55,261 nucleotides of DNA. Source: Anaeromyxobacter oryzisoli (GTDB lineage Bacteria; Myxococcota; Myxococcia; Myxococcales; Anaeromyxobacteraceae). The notes under the pieces are model-generated. The model did no database searches and was not told the origin of the DNA. It was given only the letters and a program-made list of their open reading frames with translations. The first letter of the stretch is position 1, and every line of letters begins with the position of its first letter. Shown piece after piece: positions 1 to 7,201 of the stretch. The stretch is from assembly GCF_022690765.1 (NCBI RefSeq), contig NZ_JALCZA010000030.1, positions 1 to 55,261 of the forward strand, in the 5' to 3' direction. Position numbers and translations under genes: made by a program.

Positions 1-47
1 GGCGCGCCCGCCGCCGGGCAGGCGGCCGCCGGGCCGGCGAGCGATGC

Positions 48-731
48 CTATCCCCCGCGCAGCGCCAGGCGGAGCGCGGGGGTCGCCGCGAGGAGGAGCA
101 GCCCCGCCGCGATCATGACGAGGCCCGCGACCGTCCCCTCGACGGCGCCCAGCTCGAGGGCGGTGGCGGTGCCCGCGCCGTGCGCGCCCATCCCGAGCAG
201 CGCCCCGCGCGAGAGCGGGGAGCGGAGCGGGAGCCGCCGGACCAGCACCCGGCCCACCACGATTCCGACCAGCGCGGTGACGATCACGAAGACCGCGGCC
301 AGGACCGGGGAGCCGCCGAGCGCGCTCGCCACGGTCATCGCGAACGGCGTGGTGATCGAGCGCGGCACCATGCTCGCCGCCTCGACGGCTCCCAGCCCGA
401 GCGCGCGGGACAGCAGCGCCGAGCTCACCACCGCCACCGCGGAGCCGGTCCCGACGCCGGCCGCGAGCTCCACCGCGTGCCGCCGGAGGAGCGAGGCGTT
501 CCGGTGGAGCGGGATCGCGAAGGCCACGGTGGTCGGCCCGAGCAGGGCCACGAGCCACCTCCCGCCGGCCATGTACGCGGCGTACGGCACCCCGGTGACG
601 ACCAGCAGCATCACCACCGCGGCGGGCACGACGAGGAGCGGCGACAGCCACACGGCCGGCCGGCGGCGGTACAGCGCGCGGGCCGCCGCGTAGAGCGCGC
701 TGGTCGCGAGCAACCAGGCGAGCGCCCTCAC
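48..731 (-). CDS. LrgB/CidB-family integral membrane protein
   Basis: This 227-residue protein is almost wholly hydrophobic, with about six to seven membrane segments. Its C-terminal half has the family's glycine-rich signature around SRGALLGMGAHGAGTATA, and the middle has the SMVPRSITTPFAM stretch typical of LrgB/CidB/YohK proteins. The family is linked to murein hydrolase control, programmed lysis, and pyruvate or glycolate transport; which applies here cannot be told. The start is GTG, sharing a 4-nt GTGA overlap with the end of the upstream lrgA-like gene, so the two are almost certainly one coupled transcript. Length is normal for the family. Confidence 0.9.
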   Translation of the reverse strand: MRALAWLLATSALYAAARALYRRRPAVWLSPLLVVPAAVVMLLVVTGVPYAAYMAGGRWLVALLGPTTVAFAIPLHRNASLLRRHAVELAAGVGTGSAVAVVSSALLSRALGLGAVEAASMVPRSITTPFAMTVASALGGSPVLAAVFVIVTALVGIVVGRVLVRRLPLRSPLSRGALLGMGAHGAGTATALELGAVEGTVAGLVMIAAGLLLLAATPALRLALRGG

Positions 732-1129
732 CGGTCACCTCCGCGCCGGCACGAGACCGCGCACTCGACCGCGTACCCCGTCGCCACCATCACGGCCACG
801 GTGCTCGCGGTCACCACCGCGAGCACCCGCAGCCCCTCGGCGCCGAGCAGCTCGGGGTACTGGACCGCCCCGACCGCCGCGGGGACGAAGAACAGCAGCA
901 TGTGGCGGAGGAGCCAGTCCGTGCCCGCCTCGAGCCACTCCGCGCGCACGACGCGGAGCTCCAGCGCGAGGAGCAGCAGCGCCATCCCCGACACCGGCCC
1001 CGGGATCGGGACGTGGAGGAGGGCGGAGAGGACGGTCCCTGCGCCCCAGAAGGCGGCCAGCGCGGAGACCTCGAGCGCGATGCGGAGAGCGGATGGCACG
1101 GCGGAGGAACCTAATTCGGCCGGCCGCAT
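728..1129 (-). CDS. LrgA/CidA-family membrane protein
   Basis: This 133-residue protein has four hydrophobic segments and the family motif around the second (HVPIPGPVSGMALLLLAL), followed by the WLLRHMLLFFVPAAVG region characteristic of CidA/LrgA holin-like proteins. It is coupled to the downstream LrgB-like gene by a GTGA overlap. The start chosen is the ATG at 1129, which gives normal family length; no convincing Shine-Dalgarno is visible, and longer readings upstream are out-of-family. It diverges from a LysR regulator, as cidAB does from cidR in firmicutes, so regulation by that neighbour is a reasonable inference. Confidence 0.87.
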   Translation of the reverse strand: MRPAELGSSAVPSALRIALEVSALAAFWGAGTVLSALLHVPIPGPVSGMALLLLALELRVVRAEWLEAGTDWLLRHMLLFFVPAAVGAVQYPELLGAEGLRVLAVVTASTVAVMVATGYAVECAVSCRRGGDR

Positions 1130-1140
1130 GAATGAAATGA

Positions 1141-1156
1141 ATTCTATGGATAGAAT
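1141..1156. promoter_or_regulatory. Perfect inverted repeat, likely LysR operator
   Basis: ATTCTAT-GG-ATAGAAT is a perfect 7-bp inverted repeat with a 2-bp spacer. It lies in the 42-bp gap between the lrgA-like gene and the LysR gene, and stands out by being AT-rich in a GC-rich background. It contains the T-N11-A core typical of LysR-family sites. It could control both divergent transcripts. Confidence 0.6.
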
Positions 1157-1171
1157 CCATCTCGATCTGGA

Positions 1172-2089
1172 ATGAGAGGGAGCGAGCCCGTGGAGCTGCG
1201 GAACATGGAGGTCTTCGTCGAGGTGGTGCGCCAGCGCGGCTTCACGCGCGCGGGGGCGGTCCTGCACCGATCGCAGTCCGCGGTGAGCAAGGCGGTGCGG
1301 GCCCTCGAGGACGAGGTCGGGGTGCCGCTGCTGGTCCGGGAGGGCCGGCGGGTCGAGCCCACCGACGCGGGGCGCGTGGTGTTCGAGCGCTCCGAGGCGG
1401 TGCTCCGGTCGGTGCGGGCAATGGACGAGGAGGTGGCGGACCTCTCGGCGCTGCGCCGGGGACGGGTCCGAGTCGGGCTGCCGCCGATGGTGGGCGCCGC
1501 CTTCTTCCCCGGGGTCCTGCGGGCGTTCCGCGACCGTCACCCCGGGATCACGCTCGAGCTGCGCGAGCAGGGGGCGCGCGAGATCGAGGCCGCGCTGGAG
1601 CGGCGCGACCTCGATCTCGGCGTGACGGTGCTCCCGTGCGACGAGGAGCTGTTCGATCCCCTCCCCTTCGTGCACGACGCGCTCGCCGCGGTGCTCCCCC
1701 CGACCCACCCCCTCGCCCACCGGAAGCGGCTCCGGCTCGCGGAGCTCGCGACGACGCCCCTCGTCCTGTACAGCCGCGACTTCGCCCTGCACCCGCGCAT
1801 CCTCGACGCGTGCCGCGCGCGGGGGTTCTCGCCGCGCGTCGCGAGCGAGAGCGGGCAGTGGGACTTCATCGCCGCCATGGTCGCCGCGGACATGGGCGCC
1901 GCGCTCCTCCCCTGGACGATGTGCCGGCGGCTCGATCCCGGCCTGGTGCGGAGCGTCGAGCTCACCGACCCCACCATCGGCTGGAACCTCGCGCTCATCC
2001 GCCGGCGCGGCGCCCCCGCCTCGCAGGCCGCGCGCGCGTTCGTCGAGACCACGCGGGAGGTGCTCGCGGCCGGAGTGAAGAGCCGGTGA
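1172..2089 (+). CDS. LysR-family transcriptional regulator
   Basis: This 305-residue protein begins with a LysR-type winged helix-turn-helix (about residues 8-65, with FTRAGAVLHRSQSAVSKAVR as the recognition region) and continues with a type-2 periplasmic-binding-protein-like effector domain (about 95-295). The ATG at 1172 is the longest start; a GTG at 1190 has a better Shine-Dalgarno (GAGGG at 1176-1180) and may be the true start, giving VELRNMEVF as the N-terminus. It is divergent from the lrgAB-like genes and probably regulates them, as CidR does. The effector cannot be named from sequence. Confidence 0.93.
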   Translation: MRGSEPVELRNMEVFVEVVRQRGFTRAGAVLHRSQSAVSKAVRALEDEVGVPLLVREGRRVEPTDAGRVVFERSEAVLRSVRAMDEEVADLSALRRGRVRVGLPPMVGAAFFPGVLRAFRDRHPGITLELREQGAREIEAALERRDLDLGVTVLPCDEELFDPLPFVHDALAAVLPPTHPLAHRKRLRLAELATTPLVLYSRDFALHPRILDACRARGFSPRVASESGQWDFIAAMVAADMGAALLPWTMCRRLDPGLVRSVELTDPTIGWNLALIRRRGAPASQAARAFVETTREVLAAGVKSR

Positions 2090-2145
2090 CCTCCGAGCGC
2101 CTGCTGCGGCGCGTTGTCGCGGGGGTGCGACGATCCGTGGTAGGC

Positions 2146-2901
2146 ATGCTCTTGGTGGACCTGATCGAGAGCACGCGGGCCCCGGAGCGCCGCCACCCGT
2201 GGGAGCGGGCGCGGTTCGCCTTCTTTCGCGAGGTGCTCGGAAGCGCGCGGCTCGACGCGGACGGGATGACCTTCCTCGACGTGGGCGCGGGGGATGGGTG
2301 GTTCGCGCGGCAGGTGGCGGCCACCGCTCCCGGGGTCGCGGTGCTGTGCTGGGACATCGGCTACGACGCCGCGGAGCTCGCCCCCGCCATGGGCGCGGGC
2401 GGTGCGGTCCGCTTCACGCCGGCGCGCCCGGACGGGCTGTTCGACGTGGTGCTCCTCCTCGACGTGCTGGAGCACGTCCCCGAAGACCGTGCGTTCCTGA
2501 CGGATCTCGTGGCCACCAACCTGCGCCCCGGTGGACGGCTCCTGTTGAGCGTCCCCGCCTGGCGTTGCCTCTTCTCGTCACATGACGAGAGGCTCCGGCA
2601 CCACCGGCGCTATACACCGGGCGATTGCCGGCGACTCCTCGCGTCCGCCGGCGTGGAGATCGAGCGAGCTGGGGGACTGTTCCACTCCCTCCTCCCCGCT
2701 CGCGCGCTCCTGGCGTCGGCCGAGCGTGTCAAGGTCGCGCGTCGCCAGCGCCATGCCGGCGAGTGGAGCGCCCCGCCGAGGCTCACCCGCCTTGTCGAGC
2801 GTCTCCTGGAGTGGGACACTGCCTTCTCCCTCGCCGCCAGCGCTCGCGGATGGGAAGTTCCCGGCCTGAGCTGGTGGGCGCTATGCCGAAGATCGTCCTG
2901 A
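2146..2901 (+). CDS. Class I SAM-dependent methyltransferase
   Basis: This 251-residue protein has motif I as FLDVGAGDGWFARQV (about residues 43-57) and a downstream VLLLDVLEHVPEDRAF acidic motif followed by LRPGGRLLLSVPAW, the usual arrangement of small-molecule methyltransferases of the Methyltransf_11/23 type. ATG 2146 is chosen; an in-frame GTG at 2086 overlaps the LysR stop codon by GTGA and is an alternative that would add 20 residues and imply coupling. It overlaps the next glycosyltransferase by 19 nt, so the pair is co-transcribed. The target is probably a sugar or lipid-linked glycan intermediate, inferred only from context. Confidence 0.85.
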   Translation: MLLVDLIESTRAPERRHPWERARFAFFREVLGSARLDADGMTFLDVGAGDGWFARQVAATAPGVAVLCWDIGYDAAELAPAMGAGGAVRFTPARPDGLFDVVLLLDVLEHVPEDRAFLTDLVATNLRPGGRLLLSVPAWRCLFSSHDERLRHHRRYTPGDCRRLLASAGVEIERAGGLFHSLLPARALLASAERVKVARRQRHAGEWSAPPRLTRLVERLLEWDTAFSLAASARGWEVPGLSWWALCRRSS

Positions 2902-3674
2902 TCGTCCCCTGCTACGACGAGGCGGCGCGGCTGGATCGGGCCGAGTTCCTGCGGCTCGTCCGCGCTCGCCGCGATCTCGGGCTCCTGTTCGTGGACGACG
3001 GATCCCGCGACGGCACCGCCGAGGTGATCGAGTCGATGCGGGCACTCGAGGCGCGCGTCGCGCTGCACCGGCTCGAGCACAACCGCGGCAAGGCCGAGGC
3101 GGTCCGGCAGGGGCTCGCCGCCGCGCTCGAGCGCGGCGCCGAGGTCGTCGGGTACGCCGACGCGGACCTCGCGACGCCGGTGGAGGAGCTCCTCAGGCTC
3201 GTGCGCTCCATGGAGGAGAGCGGCGCCGCCGTCGTGCTGGGCTCGCGCGTCCGCCTGCTCGGGACCGCGGTCGAACGCCGGCCTTGGCGGCACTACCTGG
3301 GACGCGTCTTCGCGACGGTCGCGTCGCTCGCGCTCCGCCTGCCCGTGTACGACACCCAGTGCGGCGCGAAGCTGTTCCGCCGGACGGAGGCGCTGGCTCT
3401 GGCGATCGCGGCACCGTTCCGCTCGCGGTGGGTGTTCGACGTGGAGCTCCTCGACCGGCTCCTCTCCGGCTCGGGCTCCGCCCCGCCGCTCCAGGCGAGC
3501 GACTTCCGCGAGGTCCCGCTCCGCGCCTGGCGCGACGCCCGCGGCTCGAAGCTCGGGATCCGCGCGATGGTCCTGGCTGCGATCGAGATCGTCGGCATGC
3601 TCCTGCGGAGCCGGCTCCGCCGGCGACGCGCGGCGGTGGGGACGGAGCCGCACCTGGGCGACGACGTCGCGTGA
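2883..3674 (+). CDS. GT2 family glycosyltransferase, Alg5/DPM1-like
   Basis: This 263-residue GT-A protein opens with VLIVPCYDEAARL, then LLFVDDGSRDGT, the HNRGKAEAVRQG loop and the DXD-type YADADLATP metal site. These are the features of polyprenyl-phosphate sugar synthases related to dolichyl-phosphate beta-glucosyltransferase. The later VYDTQCGAKLFRR and RWVFDVELL stretches are also typical of that subgroup. There is no C-terminal membrane-helix pair of the GtrB type, only a mildly hydrophobic stretch (LAAIEIVGMLLRS). It probably charges a lipid carrier with hexose for the surface-glycan genes that follow. ATG 2883 lies inside the end of the methyltransferase gene. Confidence 0.87.
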   Translation: MPKIVLIVPCYDEAARLDRAEFLRLVRARRDLGLLFVDDGSRDGTAEVIESMRALEARVALHRLEHNRGKAEAVRQGLAAALERGAEVVGYADADLATPVEELLRLVRSMEESGAAVVLGSRVRLLGTAVERRPWRHYLGRVFATVASLALRLPVYDTQCGAKLFRRTEALALAIAAPFRSRWVFDVELLDRLLSGSGSAPPLQASDFREVPLRAWRDARGSKLGIRAMVLAAIEIVGMLLRSRLRRRRAAVGTEPHLGDDVA

Positions 3675-3708
3675 ACGCGCCGCCAGCGGTCCCGATGACC
3701 GCGTTCAC
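3671..3708. terminator. Stem-loop at convergent gene junction
   Basis: GTGAACGCG (3671-3679) and its exact complement CGCGTTCAC (3700-3708) can form a 9-bp stem, with a further GGTC/GACC pairing inside the loop. It spans the stop codons of both converging genes. There is no T-run, so it would be an imperfect bidirectional terminator or a transcript-protecting hairpin. Confidence 0.4.
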
Positions 3709-4988
3709 TCCCCCGGCCGGGGATCGCGAGGCCGCGGCGGCACGATCGGCGGCGCAGCGATGGTCGGCGCGATGCGCTCGAAGCGGTCGTCCGCCGGCGC
3801 CCCGGCCTCGAGCGAGCGCCACAGCCACTCGACGGCGCCCTCCGCCGAGAAGCGGCCGGCGATCCCCGACGCCCGCAGCCGGACGCGCCGCTGCGCCTCC
3901 GGGGTGGTGAGCTCGGCGACCGTGGCCCGGAACGCCTCCGGGTCGTACGGGACCACCGCGCCGATCCCGTGCGCGGCGACGAAGCGGGCCGCCGCGGTCT
4001 TCGGGCTGCCGAGGACGATCACCGGCGCGTGCGCCGCCGCGACGGCGAAGACGATCCGGCTCGGCAGGCTGAAGCGCGAGATCCCCGGCCGGTCGTCCAC
4101 CTCGTCGAGCGTCCCCGACGGGACCACGACGAACGGCGCCGCGCGGAGGCGCTCGACGAACTCCGGCTCGGGGAGCGCTCCGACCGCCTCGACGCCGTCC
4201 GCGGCGAGCGCGTCCCGGTCGAACCCCTCCCAGAAGGTCGCGAGCCCCGCCGGGCTCGACCAGTCGAGCCGGACGCCGGTGCCGCGCACCGTGCGCCGGA
4301 GGTCCTGATACCAGCGCGCGCCCCAGATGTTGCCGATGACCATCGGCCGGCCCGTGACCGGCACGTCCTCGGCGCCGGGCGGGCGCACGCGGTCGGCGGC
4401 GACCAGCGGCGGGGCGAGCCAGACCGGGCGGCGGTACTTCTCGGCGTACGCGTCCCGGAGCTCGGGCGAGATGGCGAACGCCACGCCGCTCTTGGCGAGC
4501 AGCTCGGCCATCAGGTCGTCGGGGATGGACGGCTCGAGGATGTTCTGGTCGTCCATGATCCACGTGACGAGCGGGGCGCCGCGCGCGTCGTGCAGCGCGA
4601 TCGCCGTCATCACGTCGTCGGGGTAGTACGGCACGCAGAGGACGCGGCGGATCCCGACGCCGCGGAGGGCCCGCGCCACCCGTCGGCGCGCTGCGCCGCG
4701 GGAGCCGCGGCGGTGCCGCACCCGCACCGCGCGCGCGCCGAACTCCTGGCGGCCGCCGTAGTCGTCCCGGGACCGGACCGCGACCACGTCCTCGCCCGCG
4801 CCGAACAGGGTCCGGAGCAGCACGCCCACGCCGTGGCGGTCGTTCACCTCGCAGTGGCTGACGATCGCGTCGAGCGGCCGGCCGGGACCGCGCGCCGGAC
4901 CGAGGCCGAAGAGGGCGGCGAGGCGACGGAGAACTGGGTGTCGCGGCGCACCCTGAGTGTGGATTTCGGTGGTGATTCGGCGAGTCAT
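3705..4988 (-). CDS. GT-B type glycosyltransferase
   Basis: This 427-residue protein has an N-terminal region with SHCEVNDRHGVGVLLRTLF, typical of transferases that start with a look for a companion ligand site, and a C-terminal Rossmann half containing VIGNIWGARWYQDL, then FVVVPSGTLDE and SRFSLPSRIVFAVAA. That last part matches the nucleotide-sugar binding region of GT4-like enzymes, although the classical EX7E motif is weak. It is transcribed against the flanking genes. A 74-bp piece of its 5' end recurs exactly 1.5 kb away (6308-6381), with looser similarity continuing into the upstream region. Sugar and acceptor are unknown. Confidence 0.75.
   Translation of the reverse strand: MTRRITTEIHTQGAPRHPVLRRLAALFGLGPARGPGRPLDAIVSHCEVNDRHGVGVLLRTLFGAGEDVVAVRSRDDYGGRQEFGARAVRVRHRRGSRGAARRRVARALRGVGIRRVLCVPYYPDDVMTAIALHDARGAPLVTWIMDDQNILEPSIPDDLMAELLAKSGVAFAISPELRDAYAEKYRRPVWLAPPLVAADRVRPPGAEDVPVTGRPMVIGNIWGARWYQDLRRTVRGTGVRLDWSSPAGLATFWEGFDRDALAADGVEAVGALPEPEFVERLRAAPFVVVPSGTLDEVDDRPGISRFSLPSRIVFAVAAAHAPVIVLGSPKTAAARFVAAHGIGAVVPYDPEAFRATVAELTTPEAQRRVRLRASGIAGRFSAEGAVEWLWRSLEAGAPADDRFERIAPTIAAPPIVPPRPRDPRPGE
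4802..4875. repeat. 74-bp exact direct repeat, copy 1
   Basis: Bases 4802-4875 are identical to 6308-6381, in the same orientation. Copy 1 lies inside the intact glycosyltransferase gene and encodes its residues DAIVSHCEVNDRHGVGVLL and a few on either side. Weaker similarity continues past the repeat into the promoter region of the gene (about 5000-5045 resembles about 6520-6575), so the duplication once covered the whole 5' end. Confidence 0.9.
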
Positions 4989-5188
4989 GAGTGCGGCCCG
5001 GGCTCACGCGGAGCTGAAGCGTACCAGTCCATGCCCGAGGCACTCAAGGAGCTTCCGGGACGGAGCGCCCCTAAACGCGACGCGGCGATCGGCGACTCCG
5101 CCGTCGAGATTCTCCTGCGTGCGCGCGCGTGACTTGCATCCCCCCGAGAAGAGCGCAACCGCGAGCGTACCGACGGTATAGTGACCGA

Positions 5189-6205
5189 ATGTCTTCGACC
5201 GTTGTCGGTGCTCTGAAACGATTCTTCCCGTCGAAGCGTCCCGCGCCGACGCCAGCGCCCGGCCCGGATGACGTTGCTCGCAGGCTCGGTGAGGCGCTGC
5301 TCGAGCGCATGCAGGTCGACGCGTCCGCGCAGCCCGATCGCCTCGCGTTCGTGGAGGTGTCGAGTCTCGCCGAATATCAGGAATATCTCGGCAAGGCGGG
5401 CCCGGCGCTCCGGAACCGTGCCACGCTCGAGCGTCTCCTCGCCGCCCCCGGCGTCCCGTTCGAGTATCTCGGGTACGACGCTTGCGTAGGACAGTTCGTG
5501 GAGTACCCCGTCGATTTCGACTATGCGTGGCAGCGCGACGACGACGGGCTGCTTCTCCCGAACTACCGCGAGCGCCTGCTGAGTCCCCTCACGAGCCTCA
5601 ACTGCAGACAGAGGGCGACGGTGCTTGCGTTGCGCCACCTGCTCGAGGAGCGAGATCCTTCCACGATCGCGATCTACGCCACCGAGGCGACGACGCCGGT
5701 CTTCGGTTTCCTCCAGCGCGTTTACCCGAAGCTCACGGGGAGCGAGTACCTCGGCGCAGACGTTCCGTCGGGGAGCATCCGGGACGGCGTGCGGCACGAG
5801 GACGTGACGCGCCTGACGTTCGCCGATGCGTCATTCGACGCGGTCGTCACGTGTGACGTGCTCGAGCACGTCCCCGCCTACGAGGACGCGCTGCATGAGT
5901 TCAGGCGTGTCCTCGTACCGGGCGGGTTCCTCCTCGCCACGGCCCCATTCCGCGCGGACCGACACGACCACCTCATCCGCGCTCGGCATTCGCGGTCGGG
6001 GGATATCGAGCACCTCGAGCCCCCCGAATACCACGGCGACCCGGTGAACCCCGCCGCCGGCATCCTCTGTTACCAGCACTTCGGCTGGAAGATCATGGAG
6101 GATCTCCGCGCAGCCGGCTTTCGTAGCGCGCGGGCGCTCCTCGTCTGGTCGTACTTCCATGGCATCTTGGGCGGGAACCAGATCCTGTTCCACGCGGTCG
6201 CCTGA
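5189..6205 (+). CDS. SAM-dependent methyltransferase, surface-glycan associated
   Basis: This 338-residue protein has a C-terminal methyltransferase domain: IAIYATEATTPVFGFLQ stands where motif I would be, LTFADASFDAVVTCDVLEHVP is the acidic loop region, and FRRVLVPGGFLLATAPFR is the post-motif strand. The usual glycine-rich motif I is replaced by a variant, so cofactor binding may differ. The N-terminal 130 residues carry no motif I recognise. The start chosen is the ATG at 5189; a longer reading from 5129 has no better support. It sits between the two copies of the 74-bp direct repeat and is the only intact gene there. Confidence 0.78.
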   Translation: MSSTVVGALKRFFPSKRPAPTPAPGPDDVARRLGEALLERMQVDASAQPDRLAFVEVSSLAEYQEYLGKAGPALRNRATLERLLAAPGVPFEYLGYDACVGQFVEYPVDFDYAWQRDDDGLLLPNYRERLLSPLTSLNCRQRATVLALRHLLEERDPSTIAIYATEATTPVFGFLQRVYPKLTGSEYLGADVPSGSIRDGVRHEDVTRLTFADASFDAVVTCDVLEHVPAYEDALHEFRRVLVPGGFLLATAPFRADRHDHLIRARHSRSGDIEHLEPPEYHGDPVNPAAGILCYQHFGWKIMEDLRAAGFRSARALLVWSYFHGILGGNQILFHAVA

Positions 6206-6307
6206 CCGCTCGCGGCCCGCCAGATCCGAGCATCGGCACCGATATTCCCGGTCGCGCTGGCCTCGATCCGGAGGCCTGTGACCGAGCGTCCACGTCATCG
6301 CACGAGT

Positions 6308-6381
6308 CGAACAGGGTCCGGAGCAGCACGCCCACGCCGTGGCGGTCGTTCACCTCGCAGTGGCTGACGATCGCGTCGAGC
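6308..6381. repeat. 74-bp exact direct repeat, copy 2
   Basis: This copy is identical to 4802-4875 and lies in the truncated glycosyltransferase fragment. The two copies flank the methyltransferase gene at 5189-6205, so recombination between them would delete that gene. Confidence 0.9.
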
Positions 6382-6503
6382 TGAGGGGTGGCGTCACGCA
6401 GGCGGTCGGCGCCGCCGAACCCCAGGAGCGACGTCAGCCTCCGACGGAGCGCCGCCAGCGGCGCGCCTGCGATGCGGACTGTTTCGGTGGATGGGTGGGT
6501 CAT
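6308..6503 (-). pseudogene. 5' fragment of duplicated glycosyltransferase gene
   Basis: Reading the minus strand from the ATG at 6503 gives about 65 residues resembling the N-terminus of the glycosyltransferase at 3705-4988: a diverged beginning (SLLGFGG against ALFGLGP), then an identical stretch including AIVSHCEVNDRHGVGVLLRT. Similarity stops at 6308, after which the frame encodes nothing recognisable. This is a truncated paralogue, not a working gene. The region 6206-6754 otherwise contains no gene I can support; its plus-strand end is the leader of the next gene. Confidence 0.75.
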
Positions 6504-6754
6504 GGATCGGCGCGGGCGCCCGGGGCTCGCGCGGCGCTGGAACGTACCAGCCTGCCCGTGGGCGCTCAAGGAGCGCACCGCGGGACACGAGCTCGAGGAG
6601 CATCGCGCGCGCTGCGATGAGCTCTCATCCGATGCCAGGCCGCACCCCTGTCGAGATCCACCGGCGCCATGGAGCTCACGAAGCTCGTCCCGCCTCCCCC
6701 CAAGCCACGGGTTTCCCAGCACGTGCCGACGGATCCCATGGCAGTATTCACTCC

Positions 6755-7201
6755 GTGCTCAATCGCTCCGGCATCGCCAGCGCGCTCGCCCTGACCATCG
6801 CCAGCGTCTTGTGGCTCCGCGCGGTCAGGGATCCTCTTCCGCCGCGCGGCCCGGACCTGGCAGATGGCCTCGATCCGAAGTTCGAGCTCCTTCGCAAGGC
6901 GCTGCCCGACCACGCACGCGTGGGGGTCCTCTTGCCGACGGACACGATCTCCTCGATCGCGGGGGACCCAGCGCCCTACTATCTCGCGCAGTACGGGCTC
7001 GCGCCGCTCCTCGTTCATCGCGTCATCGTCGGCGATTGCGTGAGGGACGGGGCGAAGGCGTGCGGTGCCGACCGACTCGACTTCCTAGTCGAGGGCCTCG
7101 GCGGCCCACGGCAACCAGAGGTTGCCGGGCTGAAGACGCAGCTCCGACTCGGTCCGGTGGCGGTGACGGAAGGGCTTTCCCTCAGTCGGAGGCAGCCATG
7201 A
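6755..7201 (+). CDS. Small membrane-anchored protein coupled to GT-C enzyme
   Basis: This 148-residue protein starts at GTG 6755 and has one N-terminal membrane segment (GIASALALTIASVLWLRAV). The rest is soluble, including ARVGVLLPTDTISSIAG and APYYLAQYGLAPLLVHR. I recognise no named domain. Its end overlaps the next gene by ATGA, so the two are translationally coupled. The same layout (short anchored protein, then polytopic glycosyltransferase) appears again at 49485-52210. It may be an accessory of the membrane enzyme, which is inference. Start uncertain: the frame is open further upstream, but through the glycosyltransferase remnant. Confidence 0.65.
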   Translation: MLNRSGIASALALTIASVLWLRAVRDPLPPRGPDLADGLDPKFELLRKALPDHARVGVLLPTDTISSIAGDPAPYYLAQYGLAPLLVHRVIVGDCVRDGAKACGADRLDFLVEGLGGPRQPEVAGLKTQLRLGPVAVTEGLSLSRRQP

